Shown piece by piece: positions 11,601 to 25,400 of a stretch of DNA of 64,000 bases. Source of the stretch: Zoroaster sp. YZ-2022 (lineage: Eukaryota > Echinodermata > Asteroidea > Forcipulatida > Zoroasteridae); the NCBI GenBank assembly GCA_029582265.1, contig CM055821.1:44025694-44089693 (forward strand). The letters run 5' to 3'. Under the pieces are notes generated by a model. It made no database searches and was not told the DNA's origin. It was given only the letters and a program-made list of their open reading frames with translations. Numbering within the stretch: position 1 is the first letter of the stretch; each line of letters starts with the position of its first letter. A program made the translations under genes and the position numbers.

Positions 11601-14600
11601 TTGCCCTAGCAACACGTGACTGAAAATCCCTGTAACAATGGAAACCATAAAGTGTTCTATTATACATATCTCTGCTTGGATTTACTTTACTAGACTTGAT
11701 TCAACTGACACAAAAATGGTCACGAGTATCAGGGTGTGATTTGACAGTAACAAATCTTGAAAAATGGGTAGCAAGCCTGGGTCCCCCTTTATTCTGGAGA
11801 ACAAAGCACCATGAACCTCCTGGATGTTTACTTTTTGGAGGATTATAGACTCTCCACATCCCCATAAACAAGAAACTACTGTTTTTTCCTTGGTGGCTGA
11901 TTCTCTTCTATCGAGAAAATTTTGAGGCAAAGAGAGATTTGGAAAAAATCCTGAGAAATCACAGGCCTGTACGGTAAAAGAAGGTACAACATTGGTTTAG
12001 CTGTTACTTTGAGTGAAGGGGTCATTGTCACCTAGAGTGCTCCCCAATGGTACCCAGGTAATTTCAGTCCTATATTACATAGCACTTTTATAACTGTCTG
12101 GCATTGTCTGGGTAGTGGGTACCATTGGGTACCCTGGGTGACACTGTCCCCTTCATCGTTACTTTGCTATAGTCAGACATGCAACTTTGTAATTGCAAAA
12201 AAAAAAAAAAAAGAGGAAATGGCCGAGCACACAAAACTTTGTACAGTGTTTTTCAGTTTTCTATAGCACTATTATTAAAAGAAAAAAAGAGGAAATCAGC
12301 TGATCAGCTGAAAAGTTGCATGCCTGTATAGTCCTGTCCCTTCTTTAACGCTTTTCTGAATCAAGTTTCAGCTCATTATGTATTGTGTTTTAAAACTTTT
12401 TTGTTCAAAACATTTCAATTTTTAAAAGATTTAATTTGAATTTATTTTTTTAACAGCATCACCATGCATCCTGTACAAGAAAAAAACTGTTTGTAATAAA
12501 AATATATATACATGTATATATTATTTTGATACTAGCAAAAGTTTATGCTAAGCAAACTTGTGCTGAGAACCTGCCAGAAGCAATATTTATTACATGACCT
12601 ATTTTTGCTCAGTAAATTTGTGTGCTTGGTAGCACTATGACACTGGGTCCTGGCTGGACTGCATGTCACACCATACCTATGTGCTGTCTCTAAGCTATCC
12701 CTGGGCAGAGCGTTGCAGGCCAGCCCCTCCCGGTACACCGCATCGGCTTTCTTGGTGTTCCCATGTTGCTCCAGCTCCCACGACCAAGCCTCGTAGAATA
12801 TGCTCAGTCCAGTGCCGATGGCCTGGTCCCGCATAAACTGAAACACCTCCAGAGGATTGTTCAGGAAGCTATTGGCCTAGTGTGGGATGGTCAAAACGGA
12901 ACAAGAAAATTAGATTGAGATATGCAACGATGATTCTAGAATCCTGATCATCTTTCAATTCAATCACCATTGTCACAGCTTGTACATGTGATGTGATATG
13001 TTAACCCTAACCACCCCAAACCATTCAAACTCAAACAACAGGGTTTGTTGGATTTTGATGGACTTGGTACTGTATATGCACGGTGTTGGATTTTGGGAGA
13101 TTTTGGGAGATTCAGGAAGGTTCCTAGCCAATTCACATCATTATTGTATCAAAGTGAGAATGGGTTTGGCAGGGGTGTGATTTGACAAAAGTAAAAAATC
13201 CTAAAAAATGGGTAGCGGGCCTGGGTGTCCCTTTGGTCTAGAGGACAGAGCTCCCTGAACCTCCTGGATGTTTAATTATGGAGAATTTATAGACTCTCCA
13301 CATTCCTACAAACAATGAAGTTTAAAACTAGAGATTTGGACATAATACAGGGTACTTTCTTTCTTTCCTTGGTGGCTATTTCTCTTCTTTCAAGAACATT
13401 TTGAGGCAAAGGGAGATTTGTAAAAATATCCTGAAATCAGGAAAATTCCTGAAAAATCACAGGCCTGAGTTTGATTTAAGGATAAATTTATAAGGCATAT
13501 CCCATGAGTGCAACTGTACCCCCAATCCCTCCCTTTGCTTGCTTGTGCATTGGTAGTTTTTTTTTATTTGCTTATTTTTTTTATTTGCTGTGACCCTTTG
13601 AACACTGATTTAAAGCCCTGCAGGTACCAGTACTTTATAGTGTCTTGTTCAAACAAAACCTAAGTTATGCAAGTTATACTGCAAGCTTAGACATGCTTAC
13701 CAGCTTAATCCAGCAACTGACGTATCTGACATCATTTTTGTAACGTAGCTCCGTCTTGAATGCGGCCAGGCAATTCTCAAGTAGCACCTGCAAGTTGCTG
13801 TCTTTACCGCCATTGGGATAAGCCTGCTCCGTCCACTTGATGTATTGATCCCAGGGGTATAAAGGATCATCCCCAGCATAGCTGCGTAATGCTGCTTCCA
13901 TTGACCTGTTGAAGACGTTGAAACAAGGTTGAATAATTGATTAAATTTTTGCCCTACACCGACATGTGTATAGCACTGTATACTCAGTGCTTTCCGAGTG
14001 TCTGTGAAAAAAAACTTCACAGGCGACTCGGCCGGTATTCGAACCCACGACCTCCTGCTTACTAGTGCAGACGTCTTAACCTCTCGACCACCGAGCTTGC
14101 CCAATGTCGATTGGCTGGCTAGAATCCTATATAGCAGTGGGTGCTGCCATATTTATAGTTTGATGAAATTCTTGCGTCGAGTGATAAATAATTGATTTAT
14201 TTTTGCCCTACACCGAAGTGTGTACAGCACTGTATACTCAGTGCTTTCCGAGTGTCTGTGGAAAAACTTCACAGGCGACTCGGGCGGGATTCGAACCCAC
14301 AACCTCCTGCTTACTAGTGCAGACGTCTTAACCTCTCGACCACCGAGCTTGCCTGATGTCGTTTGGCTGGCTAGAATCCTATATAGCAGCGGGTGCCGCG
14401 ATATTTATAGTTTGATGAAAGGTTGAATAAATTGTTTTATCAACTGTAGGCCAAGGACAGGGTGGGAAAAAAGGGGGGGCCATGTCAAACTTTAAAAATG
14501 TTGCCTATCAGCAACCTTTTGTAAAAACAGGGAGCACTAACTGTGATGAAACTTTCACATCTTGATTTTTAGGATATATTTCTTGAAAACGGAGAGTTGA

Positions 14601-16452
14601 ACTTGAAATAATCATATTTTAATATTTGGAAAGAATGTCGTATCCAACCGCCACTTTTTAAGGGGTTTTGGGGAATTTTTTTGCAACCAATAACCAGTTA
14701 AAAAATGATTCTAACAATTTTTGGGGATACAGAAAGCGAAAACTATCTTTAAAATCCACTTTTATGATGGTTTTCATACTTTATTTCCCTTCTAAACCCC
14801 CCCCCCCTTCAGAAAATAGAAAAATCCTATTAAAGTTGCCACTGCACATGTACGATGACCGTGTTGGCCACTAATGGGGAAGGTGACAAGATCAGAATGA
14901 CATGACTGAAGAAGTCATCGTATACCAAAAAAGCCTGATTTTTCATGAAACAAATATTCTGGAATAATTTGAAGTACATGTATATGTCCATCATCATCTA
15001 TATGTTCTCCACCTTACTAAGCAAGTAAGATTACATTATTAGTTTTATATAATGAAAGAGAAAAATGTGGCGGTTGGATACGACATTCTTTCCTAGTATT
15101 TTTACCAAATTGTATAAAAATATTAAATAATGAAATAAACAGGGTTAAGACATCTCGACCCTTGTGACAACTCAAAGTAAAAAAAACTTGACCCACGAGA
15201 CAACTCGACCCTTGTGACAACTCGACCCACAATACAACTCAACCCAATTTATGATACATGCGCTGGCGCAATTAGTTTTAATGAGAAATGCGAGATGTAA
15301 AATTACAGATTTGAAATTATTTTAAAAATTATTACAGGACGTGTTTTACCAATAATTTTCTGAATCGGAACATTTCATAGAAAGGAAAACAAACTCTTTG
15401 AAAAGTGAATATAATTATGTCATAAGCTTGGTTTAATGTTAACAGTAGCAGCTAAATGACTGGGACATTATTTACTGTAAACCATGCTTCCCCTAACCCT
15501 GCCAGAAGCAGCACAGTGCATCAGGTGGAAAAGTCTGGTGCACTTTGATGCATTCAGCTGTCAACACCAGTGCATAAGCAGCCAAGTCTAAGGCTATTGA
15601 GAGCTGGTCCCATTGAACAATGCCAGAGTTGTATCCTGCTGCGTTGGGTGACCACAGACTCTGAGATTTGTGACCAGATGGATCTTGCTGCACTGGGCAG
15701 GCTTGTCGTTTTGACAAATGGTGCACGTTGCTGCGTTTGGCAGGGTTTCTAGCCAAAATACCCTGGAGGGTTAGGGTTATTTTGAAAAATGTGTAATGAT
15801 CTGATGAAAAAAAGAAAGAAAATGTTTGGAAAATGCTGTCAAATTAACAACACTATTTGGCCTGTATGTTGGACATGCGTCCCTCAAATCGGGTCAACTC
15901 GTACCCAAGTCAACTCGTACCCAAAACATCTTACCCAGTTCAACTCGTACCTAGGTCAACTCGTATCCATGCAGTATTATTACTTTTCATATGCAAAAAA
16001 AAGAAAGATTAACGGCAGTGTCCAGCTGTATAACATCATCCAGCTTCTGCACCAAGAGGCAAAACTGGTCTATTTGCAAAGTTAAGCCGGTAACAAACCA
16101 CGGAGGAAGGAAAGACCAAACCAACCGGCTCTTTTCAGAGCCACTACAACTTCCAAAAAGAGATCTGAATATCATGCAATAAAATATGTTTAATTATGTT
16201 TTACCTTGTTAATCAACTTTATGATTTTATTTATCTTTTGTTGTCCTTTTTATTTTCTTATTCGTTTTTCCATTCCTCATGTTCTTTTTCTCTTTTTATT
16301 GATCTTTCTTTTTCTGAATCTTCTTTTCCTTCTTCGTTTTCTTTCTTTCCTCTTGTCATCTTCCAACTAAACTCAAATCTTGTCATAGTATAACTAGATT
16401 TATGTCACAATTTTTCAAAGATGACGTATATTTGTAATTGCATTGTAGGTAC

Positions 16453-16493
<41 letters not shown>

Positions 16494-19400
16494 GATTTGT
16501 AGTGTGCACATATCCACCCTGCTGGGCGCTCAAGGTACGGAAACAAAGATAAAACATGAATACAAACAATATACAATGATAGCATAGGGAAAAAATTATG
16601 TACTGAGAGTGAGATATATGTACCTACAATGCAATTACAAATATACATCATCTTTGAAGAATTGTGACATAAGATGAGTTTTAAGCATAGACTTAAATCT
16701 AGTTATACTATGACAAAATTTGAGTTTAGTTGGAAGATGATTCCAGAGTCTCGGAGCTGCAACAGAAAACGACCAGTTCCGTTTTGAAGTTGGTTCCTTT
16801 AGGAGTGACATGTTGCTGGAGCGCAAATTGCGTGATGGAGTGTAGACTTTAAGCAGTTCAGAAAATAAATTGGAGCAATGTTATTAAAAAGATTTGTGAA
16901 CAATTAGCATAAGTTTAAAAACAATTCTCTGTGAAACAGGAAGCCAGTGCAGTTCTTTCAAGATTGGCGTGATATGGCATGACTTTCTGGACAAAGTCAC
17001 AACTTGAGCTGCTGTGTTTTGTATGTGCTGAAGAGGAGACCGTAGAGGAGAGCATTCCCGTTATCGAGCCGTGATGTGAAAAACGAATGTATAATTTGTT
17101 CAGCAGCACTTTTATTCAAGTATTTCCTAATTCGGCTAATATTTCTGATATGAAATGATGATATGCGAACAATGTTGGAGATACATGTATGTGGTTTTAA
17201 AGTCATTGTCGAGTCAAATATAACACCCAAATTTCATGCTTGTGATGAGGGGGTTATCTGCGAGTCACCAATTGTAATAAATGGAAGAGAAAATTTAGAC
17301 AATTGCTGACGTGATCCAAATAGAACAAATTCTGTTTTTTCATCGTTCAATTTCAGGAAGTTTTGTCTCATCCAACTTCGAATCTCTTGAATACATTTCT
17401 CCAGTGTTTTAATGCAGGAATCAGCATGTTCTTGAGAAGATTAAAAAGTAATGTAAAGCTGCGTATCATCAGCGTAAACATGGTAATTAGGTGTTCGGCT
17501 TTTCAGCCGAACAACTATTGTTATTGTTCCGTTTTTTTTGTTTTTTTTTACTTCTCCTTCTTCTTCTCCTTAACTCTTCTCTACATCGAAAGTGCAAGTT
17601 AACAATTTCACACAACCTTGAAACTTCACACATATAAAGACCTTATCATGTAGATGAATCTAGTTACGTCATGATCACGTCATCAGGTATCAAATTACAA
17701 GCCATTTAAGTTTAAAAAATGACCATTTGCTATCGACTGTATATCAAAATATACTAAAGCTATGATTATGATGTTCATAATCTGGGATCTGATAGATCAA
17801 GGCTTAGGCAACATTTGAAAAGTTAACGTCAAAATCGTCTGACATTTGCTTCCAGTCGTAGCGGAAGGTCAAAGTTTTGATTTGTTTTTTTTCTTCAAAA
17901 TTCCTTTTCTGGGCCAAAATCCCATTGACTTAACACACACCAGACACTCGTGGTTCTGGGGCCCATTGTTTACAAACCGCAGAGACTGAGATCGTTATCT
18001 ACTGGAAAACAGCTGGCGGTCTTCACGGGGACGTTTGCGGTTTCACAGGCTAAAGCTCTTGCAGGATAAAATATATTTTATAGATGTGTGGTTGGGCGTT
18101 TAAGCCAATAACGGATGCGCTACAATATTTCTAAAACCATAGATCGTATTAACTTAATACTGCAGTGTCATTTTGTACGAATGGAAAGGGCTGTTGAAAA
18201 AGCCAATACCGAACAGCTATTTCTTTGAAATGAGTAAGGCAACTTACTTTTGAAAACAGACGAGACAAATGAAAAGAAATAAACAAATAAATAAATCCAT
18301 TACTGTACATTTATATGATGTTTCGCTTTATTTATTTATTTATTAAATAACAAATGAAACTAGAATTTGTAGACCTTGTTTTTTTTTTTAAAGGAATATA
18401 ATGAATGCATAAAATTACAGAATTAATGAATGCATAAAATTACAGAATTTACATATAAATTATACAGGTGAGCACAATATAAAATTTGTTCACAATTAAT
18501 GTGTAATTTCAAACATTTGTTTGAAGTAAATTGTTAGTGTTCACTAAGATAGGAGAGCAGCCGTATAAAATGCAGAGAGGTATTACATGCCTTATTTACA
18601 AAACTAAGTAGTTTCTTTGTAAAAGTTGTTGTGAATCACAACATCATCTGAAAACATACATTTGGAAGGTCAATTATTAAAATAATTTCACATTATTCTG
18701 AATGTGACGGCCGCCTGGACGATGAAGGGACGGATATTGGTAATGGTATTTATTACAGCTATTGTGCAGCAGCTTGCCTAGTCTTGGTTCCAAGACCTTC
18801 TTGTTTCAAGTTCAAGTTTTGGATCCTGCCTAGACGAATCAAACTTAAACTTGAAACAGCGCCCTCTATGTTTGATTCATGACATAAGTGTATGGTTTTA
18901 TGGACGTGAAAACACCAAGGTCTTGGAACCAAGATTACAGCTTGCCCAAATGAAAGATATAAGTGAATTCCGACATCACAATGTAGAACTATGTTTAATT
19001 GCTGTTCAAATGTTGTAAGCATTTCAACTTGCGTGAATTAGTTGTAGAAAATTTGCTTATAAATACTGCAGAACTAACACAGATGGTTCAATATTGGCAA
19101 CATGAACATAAGATATTCCTAAATTATATGAAACATGCATCATTTCTGCCTGAACGAGTTGAAAACTGTACAGCAGCAATGCAACTACATGTAGTTTATC
19201 TTTGCCCAGATGACTACGACTACAGAGGATGTCATTCCCTAAAGTTAACAAAAAATCACTGACAATCATTCCATTCAAACATGACCATACAAACTTGGAT
19301 AAACTGTCTACAATTTTAGTATGAAGACAAGGCGAATCCTACAAAGTACCAGGCACCTTACAAATAGAGGAAGGTGGTATCAATTAACACAATTTCAATG

Positions 19401-22400
19401 AGACAAGTCATGACAAGTTGCAATTAACTATCTCTGCTGGAACTCATCACACGTTACAGCGCCTTCTAGCGATATGTTTTAAGTGTTACTTATTGCGTGC
19501 AAGTACTCATTTGACGAATCTTAAGTCACATTTTAACAATGATCCCAATTGATGAGGACATCAATTACCGTCACTTCCGAACACCTTGAGTTTGTTCACA
19601 AACTCTGAATTTCTAGTTTAAATTATACTTCAAAATGATATCACGAACTGGAGAGGTATAAACAGTAAACCACTGTGCGCCGAGCACGGAGCCTTGGGGT
19701 ACAGAATAGTCAAGAATAACTGGCTCGGAGATAGCGTTACTAATACAAACATGCTGAGGCCTATTTAAAAGGTAGGACCTACACCGATCCAGGGCTGTGT
19801 CATGTATTCCAAGATGATATTGAAGGCGGGAGAGAAAGATTTTATGATCGATCATGTCAAAAGCGGCGCTTAAGTCTAACAAAACTAATGCAGTGATTTT
19901 CCCCTCATCCATGGCAGATAAAATGTCATTGTTGACGTGAAGAAGAGCAGTTTCCGTTCCATGAAATGGTTTATAGGCTGACTGAAATGTGTCTGACAGG
20001 TTATTAGCACGAACATGGTCAGAGATCCGTGATGAAACAACTCGCTCGATTGTTTTTCCAAGGTACTTTAAATTCGCTACTGGTCGGTAATTTTTGAAAA
20101 CTTCCTTGTCCAAATTGGGTTTCTTTAGGAGTGGTTTAACATGAGCAACCTTCTGGCTATTATGGAAACAACCGGAAGAAAGAGATCTGTTTACAATAAT
20201 TGTGATATACTTAGCAAACACATCAATAGCGAAGTTGGTACTGGATCAAGTTCACATGATTTTGATGGCGATTTCATGAAGAGTTTCTTGATCTCCGTAA
20301 CACTAGTAGGCTCAAACATGGACAGTCTACATTGTGGATTCTTGCGTGACGGTGTTTGTGATAGAATGGCAGGTACTGAGGGAAAAGAGTGACGGATATT
20401 CTCAATTTTTGTGACAAAAAAGTTTGAAAAAGCATTTGCGAGGTCCTGATCGGAGTGTGTAGATGGAAGCACTGGAGCTTTGGGTTTATGAAGTAGCTTT
20501 TCAACAATGTTAAAGAGTTTTTTCTGATCACCAGAGCTATCTTCCACAAGAGATGAGTAGTGAGTTATTTTTGCCTGGTTAATCATGTTCTTCACAATAT
20601 CACGTTGGTTACAGTATTCTTTCCGATGTACTCCAAGTTTCCCATTGTCACGCCATTTTCGCTCAAGTTGACGGCGGATTTTCCTTGCAGCACGGATATC
20701 ATCATTGAACCAGGGGGATTCAGATTGTAGTTTAACAGTTCGAGCTTTTTGCGGAGCATGATCATCCAAGATGTTACGGACAGTAGATTCAAATAGATTG
20801 ACACAAGAATCCAGCTCACCATCTTCAAGGTTTACATTTTCCAGTTGAAATTCAACATCATGACATAAATCTTTAATATTTACTTTTTTCCAGTGGCGAG
20901 TAGTTACAGAAATGGTAGGTACGGGAGGTTTTTTAAGGTTCAAATTTACCATGATTGCATAATGATCAGATAAGCCGGGATGGATAGTTATATTCGAGAT
21001 GAGAGGTGAAGTATTTTCATGTGTTATCATGAGGTCAAGACAGTGACCATACCGATGAGTGGGTGCTGTGATGTGCTGTATAAGTCCATGAGCAGAGAGC
21101 AGATCTTTAAATTGATTTGCATAATTGTTTGAAATAATGTCCATATGAATGTTAAAATCGCCGGTTAAAATAATGTCAGATGGGTGTAAGAGATAATCGA
21201 CAATTAATTTCTCAAATTCCTGCAGAAAAATGGAGAAGTTTACATGTTTACCATCAACATCCCTTTCTGGTCGATATATATTAACAAGGCGAACAGATCT
21301 AGAGTTGCACGTTACCTCAGCATGCAGAGATTCAAATGTTAGGTAGTCAATGTTAACACTTTTCTTACTGACAGATAAACTGGACCTAAAGAGAAGTCCA
21401 ACCCCTCCACCGGTCTTTATTGGTCTGGGGATATGATGGAGAGAGTAGCCAGCAGGAGTGCACTCACAGGGTAGCAAGTCATTATCAGGTTTAAACTATG
21501 TCTCGGTTATGGCAACAAGATCAAATTGTTTTGAAGTACAAAGTTAACAAATTCATCCGATTTGTTACATATGGATTGAGTGTTCAGGACACAGAGTTGA
21601 AGTTTAGACTCATCATGAACATTTGGAGTTGAAGTTATGCCAATGTCGCTTGTTGATGTGGTTAAGTTCACTGTTGGGGGTTGGTAAGGCCGGAGTGCTA
21701 GTTGTGTAAGTCTGTCCATTCTACGGCGACCGGCTTTTTTACCTTTATGTGTGCGGCGGTATGTTTGGGGTTGATTAGCAAGTATTCCAAGACAGTTCAA
21801 TTGACTCAATGCTGAATAAGATAAAGCTACATCAGTACATGGAGCATTGCGAAGATTGAGTAGTTCATTGCGGCTGTAGGAAATTTTATGGAGCTGAGTG
21901 GCGTTTGTGGGTGTGTTGATCAGTGTTTCAGGTCCAGGGTTTGGGCTTATGTCACCAGAAATTAAGAGTTCCAGGTGAAAGGTGGCAGATGAATTATCAT
22001 AGTATGGTATAGGACAACTCAAGAATTTAAGATGGCGGATTTTAGGTGAACAAGCTGTAGATTGCATCTTTTTGTAGCCATCTACTGATGAGTCATTGAG
22101 ACACAATGGTCTGGATAGCAGGAGTAGAATAAACAGGATGTAGACCTCCATTGTCTGATCACAAAGTTGTTGATCCAAACAAAAGGCTTGTGGTCAAGCT
22201 ACAGGTTATAATCTCAAGCTATAGGTTATAATCCAAGTCAGAGTTGACTGCGCAAATAAAATTAAGATACAAGATGTGTATACACTAAACAGTAAAATCT
22301 TACGGCAGAGACAGGCAAAAATACAACAGTTTTTCACTTATTATAAGAAAACAAATGTACAAATAGTAAATACTCACATAAAACGTCCAGTAGATTCCAG

Positions 22401-25400
22401 GTGTAATAAGAAATCCACTTGTATAAAATGAAGACTAACTTGTAGTTACAAAAACTGGAGAGCTGTTATGAGTGGCTGTTAGGCGCTCAATACAATAGCA
22501 TATACAGGGTCCTCCTAAAAACCGACAACTGACGACAACTCACGACAACACGTTCTAAATACACTGAAAACTCAAAAATAAAGTTAAAAATATGTTTATA
22601 AGGGACAGTGGCATACATACAGGGTTTCAGTTTTTGAAAATGTGGTTTTAATTAGTAATAAAAAATTATTTTCTTCTTGCTTGTGCAACATAGAGGACTG
22701 TACCATTATGTGAAAGGGTGAAAGTAAACCAGACTACAAAGCGGGTGACATCATAACGCAGGCTGTGTCCGTGTGCCTGTGTCCCGCCGGCGCACAAAAT
22801 TTATTTTCATGTACAATGGTTATAATTTTATGTTTGTAGTATATATTGTGTCCTGGTATTTTATTTTGTAAAATATTAATATAAAGTGTATTACACTGAG
22901 CCAAAAAAGAAACTTATAACATTTTAACAGATCACCAAATACAATTCTGTGCATGAAAATGTACCAAATTTGGATACAATATTACTGCAATGTATTGCTT
23001 CAAATGGCAGTCAATAACCAATTGTTTGCTTCAATGACACAAGAGAAATGTGCACTGACCCAAAGGACTTGCTGTTCCACATGTCACAATAATTCCTATC
23101 GCCCTTCCACGCTGCTCATCTGTTAGCCTTGGCATATCTGTTTCATTAGCAATACTCAGAAGGACTAGAGCAACCCTGTATGAAGACTTGCAATCATGCA
23201 GGTAAGGGTGCAAATCCCTTTACAAATTCTTTTGTTTCATTCATTGACATGCATGTGTGTACAGGGCTGCAGCTGAAGAATGTGACATGTGGAACAGCAA
23301 GTCCTTTGGGTCAGTGCACATTTCTCTTGTGTCATTGAAGCAAACAATTGGTTATTGACTGCCATTTGAAGCAATACATTGCAGTAATATTGTATCCAAA
23401 TTTGGTACATTTTCATGCACAGAATTTTATTTGGTGATCTGTTAAAATTTTATAAGTTTCTTTTTTGGCTCAGTGTATATTGACCTTGTAAGTTTTAACT
23501 ACAATGTATGTTTAGGCCGACTGATTTAAATAAATTCAATAAATCCAAAATATAGTGAAAATGGTTGTACTTTTTAATCTTTATTCTGCTTGTTTGTATT
23601 ATTCTCGTGAATATTTACTAATCTGCGAATAAAGTTTGAACAAAATTAAAAGTCATGGTTGTTCTTGTGATGTTTTTGACCTATATAAATAAACTTAACA
23701 TTTTTCCTGGCAGTGACAATACCAGACCTTCACAAAAATGATATGTTTTCTACATCTGTAAATATAATTATACATGATTGTAATTATATTGCAATTCATT
23801 GTTATTGTTTTACAATTTACACTTCATAAAAATACAACAAAAGACTTCCCCTCCTGCCTTCACCCTTTGACATAATGGTACAGTCCTTTTGCGTTGCGCA
23901 AGCAAGATGGCGGCCAATACTAACACGTTACTGCAGCGAAGAAAATCATTTTTTATTGCTAATTAAAACCAAATTTTCAAAAACTGAAACCATTTATGTA
24001 TGCCACTGTCTCTTATAAACATATTTAAAACTTTATCTTTGAGTTTTCAGTGCATTTAGAACGTGTTGTCGTGAGTTGTCAGTTTTTAATAGGACCGCAT
24101 ATACATGTATCTCAGTACATAATTTTTTCTATGCTATCATTGTATATTGTTTGTATTCATGTTTTTTCTTTGTTTCCGCGCCTTGAGCGCCCAGCAGGGT
24201 GGATATGTGCGCGCTACAAGTCTTTATTATTATTATTATTATTATTATTATTCTAGTCAAGTCTCAAAAATATAAAATAATGTCATTACCACGTAGCGAA
24301 AATACTAAAAATATAGTCAAAATAACGCCAAAAGTACTTACCAAAAATTATAACTTTCCTTTATTTCTTTTTTTTTATTGTATGATAACAAATTACTTCA
24401 GCGGTAAAACAAAATATAGCCAAAATAACGCCAAAAATACTAATCAAAAATTTAATATTTCCTTTATAAATTCATTTTTTTTCATCGTATTGACTTGGGT
24501 ACAAGTTGACATGGGTACGAGTTGACTTGGGTATGAGTTGACTTGGGTATGAGTTGACTTGGGTACATGTATGAGATGACTTGGGTACATGTATGAGATG
24601 ACTTGGGTATGAGTTGACGAAGCAGGTCGTTTCGTACCCAAGTCGTTTCGTACCCAGTCAATTATGACGCACAAAGGAGATTAAGCCAGTCTCGCAAACC
24701 TGCTCCTGTGACATCGCCGACGTGCGGCATCATCATAGACATGTATCACGTTCCAAGGGATTAAGACTGCGGTCCTTGCTCAATGGTCCTGTCAATCATT
24801 CGGACTTGTGCATAATTGTTTTTTGCTTGTCATTTTGAATGACCGGCCGGTGAATTAATACCTCATTAATACGGCAGTGTCTTTGATAAACTGAGGTTGG
24901 TCATTGGTTAAACCATCTTGAACTGAGCGTCTGGTTGGTTGATAGAATTATACTCAGGATCCTTCTGAGGTCTATAAAAAGTCTCATCGAGCAGAATCTA
25001 TCATTCTGTGTCAAGACAAGATTCTGTGTCAAGAACTTTCCAGCTCAAGTCAAGATTCAAGAACTTTCCAGCTCAAGATGCCTATCAAGTATCCTTGCCT
25101 CTTCTGTAAGAAGTCTGTTCGATCGAACCAGCACGCCTTCCAGTGTGAGCGCTGCCAGGGATGGCAGCATGTGGGCTGCAACTCTGGTTTTAGTCGCCAG
25201 CAGTACCTGGAGATCCGTGACGATCCGTGACGATCCATCCAGGCTGGTCATTTGGATCTGTGCACCCTGCACAAGTCAAGAGCAAGAACAGGTGGAAGAG
25301 CCGACGGACATCGAGGAGAACGGAGACGCCCCTACTGATGATGGTGGTTTCAACGTCGAGACCGACTTCGTTGTACCGCTTGAAGTAGCCGAGAACCCCA

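Noticed and set aside
14000..14400. tRNA-like A and B boxes (GGTCGAGAGGTTAAGA, GGTTCGAATCC)
   Set aside because: They are heads of SINEs: no complete cloverleaf with matching acceptor stem, and attached to a repeated body. The same holds for all family-A copies, so no functional tRNA gene is called.
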